From the NCBI GenBank assembly GCA_021796055.1, contig JAJYOS010000427.1, forward strand, positions 1 to 6,045: a DNA stretch of 6,045 bases, read 5' to 3'. Positions within the stretch are counted from its first letter, which is position 1; every line of letters starts with the position of its first letter. Below, piece after piece: positions 5,945 through 6,045 of the stretch. Position numbers and translations under genes: made by a program. The notes under the pieces were generated by a model. That model had not been told where the DNA came from and did no database searches. It worked only from the letters and a program-made list of their open reading frames with translations. This stretch comes from Bacteroidota bacterium (GTDB lineage Bacteria > Bacteroidota > Kryptoniia > Kryptoniales > JAKASW01).

Positions 5945-6045
5945 ATGAAAACTGAACAAACTCCTGCGAAGCACAAGAATTTCGAGAATGAGATGCTGCC
6001 ACACATGGCGGCTCTTTACAATTTCGCGCTGAGGATGACGGAACT
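5945..6045 (+). CDS. ECF-type RNA polymerase sigma factor, N-terminus only
   Basis: Only 33 codons fall inside the window. After a short basic leader the product reads FENEMLPHMAALYNFALRMT, which closely follows the start of sigma region 2 in extracytoplasmic-function sigma factors of the RpoE/SigW type ('FEEELLPHLDALYNFALRLT' style). Such proteins direct core RNA polymerase to stress or envelope promoters and are commonly followed by an anti-sigma gene, which would lie to the right of the window. The ATG at 5945 is the only suitable start; upstream bases are pyrimidine-rich (CTTTCTTCCTTCTTATAT) with no clear Shine-Dalgarno site, unlike the other genes here. The identification rests on about 20 residues, so family is likely and subgroup unknown. 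Confidence 0.75.
   Translation, partial: MKTEQTPAKHKNFENEMLPHMAALYNFALRMTE

Overview
The window is a bacterial chromosomal segment of roughly even GC content with ordinary housekeeping and stress genes. Almost everything is on the minus strand. In transcription order (right to left) these are an aldo/keto reductase, an Hsp20-family small heat shock protein, a ferritin-like four-helix protein, the ATP-dependent protease Lon, and the N-terminal third of amidophosphoribosyltransferase PurF, which runs off the left edge. The only plus-strand gene is the first 33 codons of an ECF-type RNA polymerase sigma factor at the right edge, divergent from the reductase. Protein style (Lon, a PurF with a short propeptide), strong AGGAGG-type ribosome binding sites and gene content are compatible with a member of the Bacteroidota/Chlorobi/Ignavibacteria group, but this is an impression and not a demonstrated assignment. 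TGA is a normal stop codon here: lon, the ferritin-like gene and the reductase all end in it.

Layout. 1-608: purF 5' part (minus). 609-909: intergenic region with an intrinsic-terminator-like hairpin just after lon, a coding-like stretch with no start codon, and an AT-rich likely purF promoter zone. 910-3324: lon. 3358-3852: ferritin-like gene, 33 bases upstream of lon. 3876-3903: a perfect 28-base palindrome between the ferritin-like gene and hsp20. 3917-4387: hsp20, interrupted by an in-frame TGA at 4064-4066. 4388-4716: intergenic region with two candidate hsp20 promoters, one sigma-70-like and one sigma-54-like. 4717-5661: aldo/keto reductase. 5662-5944: divergent intergenic region with a good sigma-70-type promoter facing right. 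5945-6045: sigma factor, cut by the window edge.

Function. hsp20, the ferritin-like gene and lon are closely spaced, co-directional and each has its own Shine-Dalgarno site. They look like a proteostasis/stress cluster: a holdase chaperone, a helical protein of unknown role and a quality-control protease. The palindrome after hsp20 may attenuate or stabilise the transcript so that hsp20 is made in excess of lon. The two most notable points are the in-frame TGA that splits an otherwise intact hsp20, and the ferritin-like protein that seems to have lost the usual metal ligands. I see no CRISPR array, insertion sequence, tRNA, rRNA or evident new defence or mobile system.
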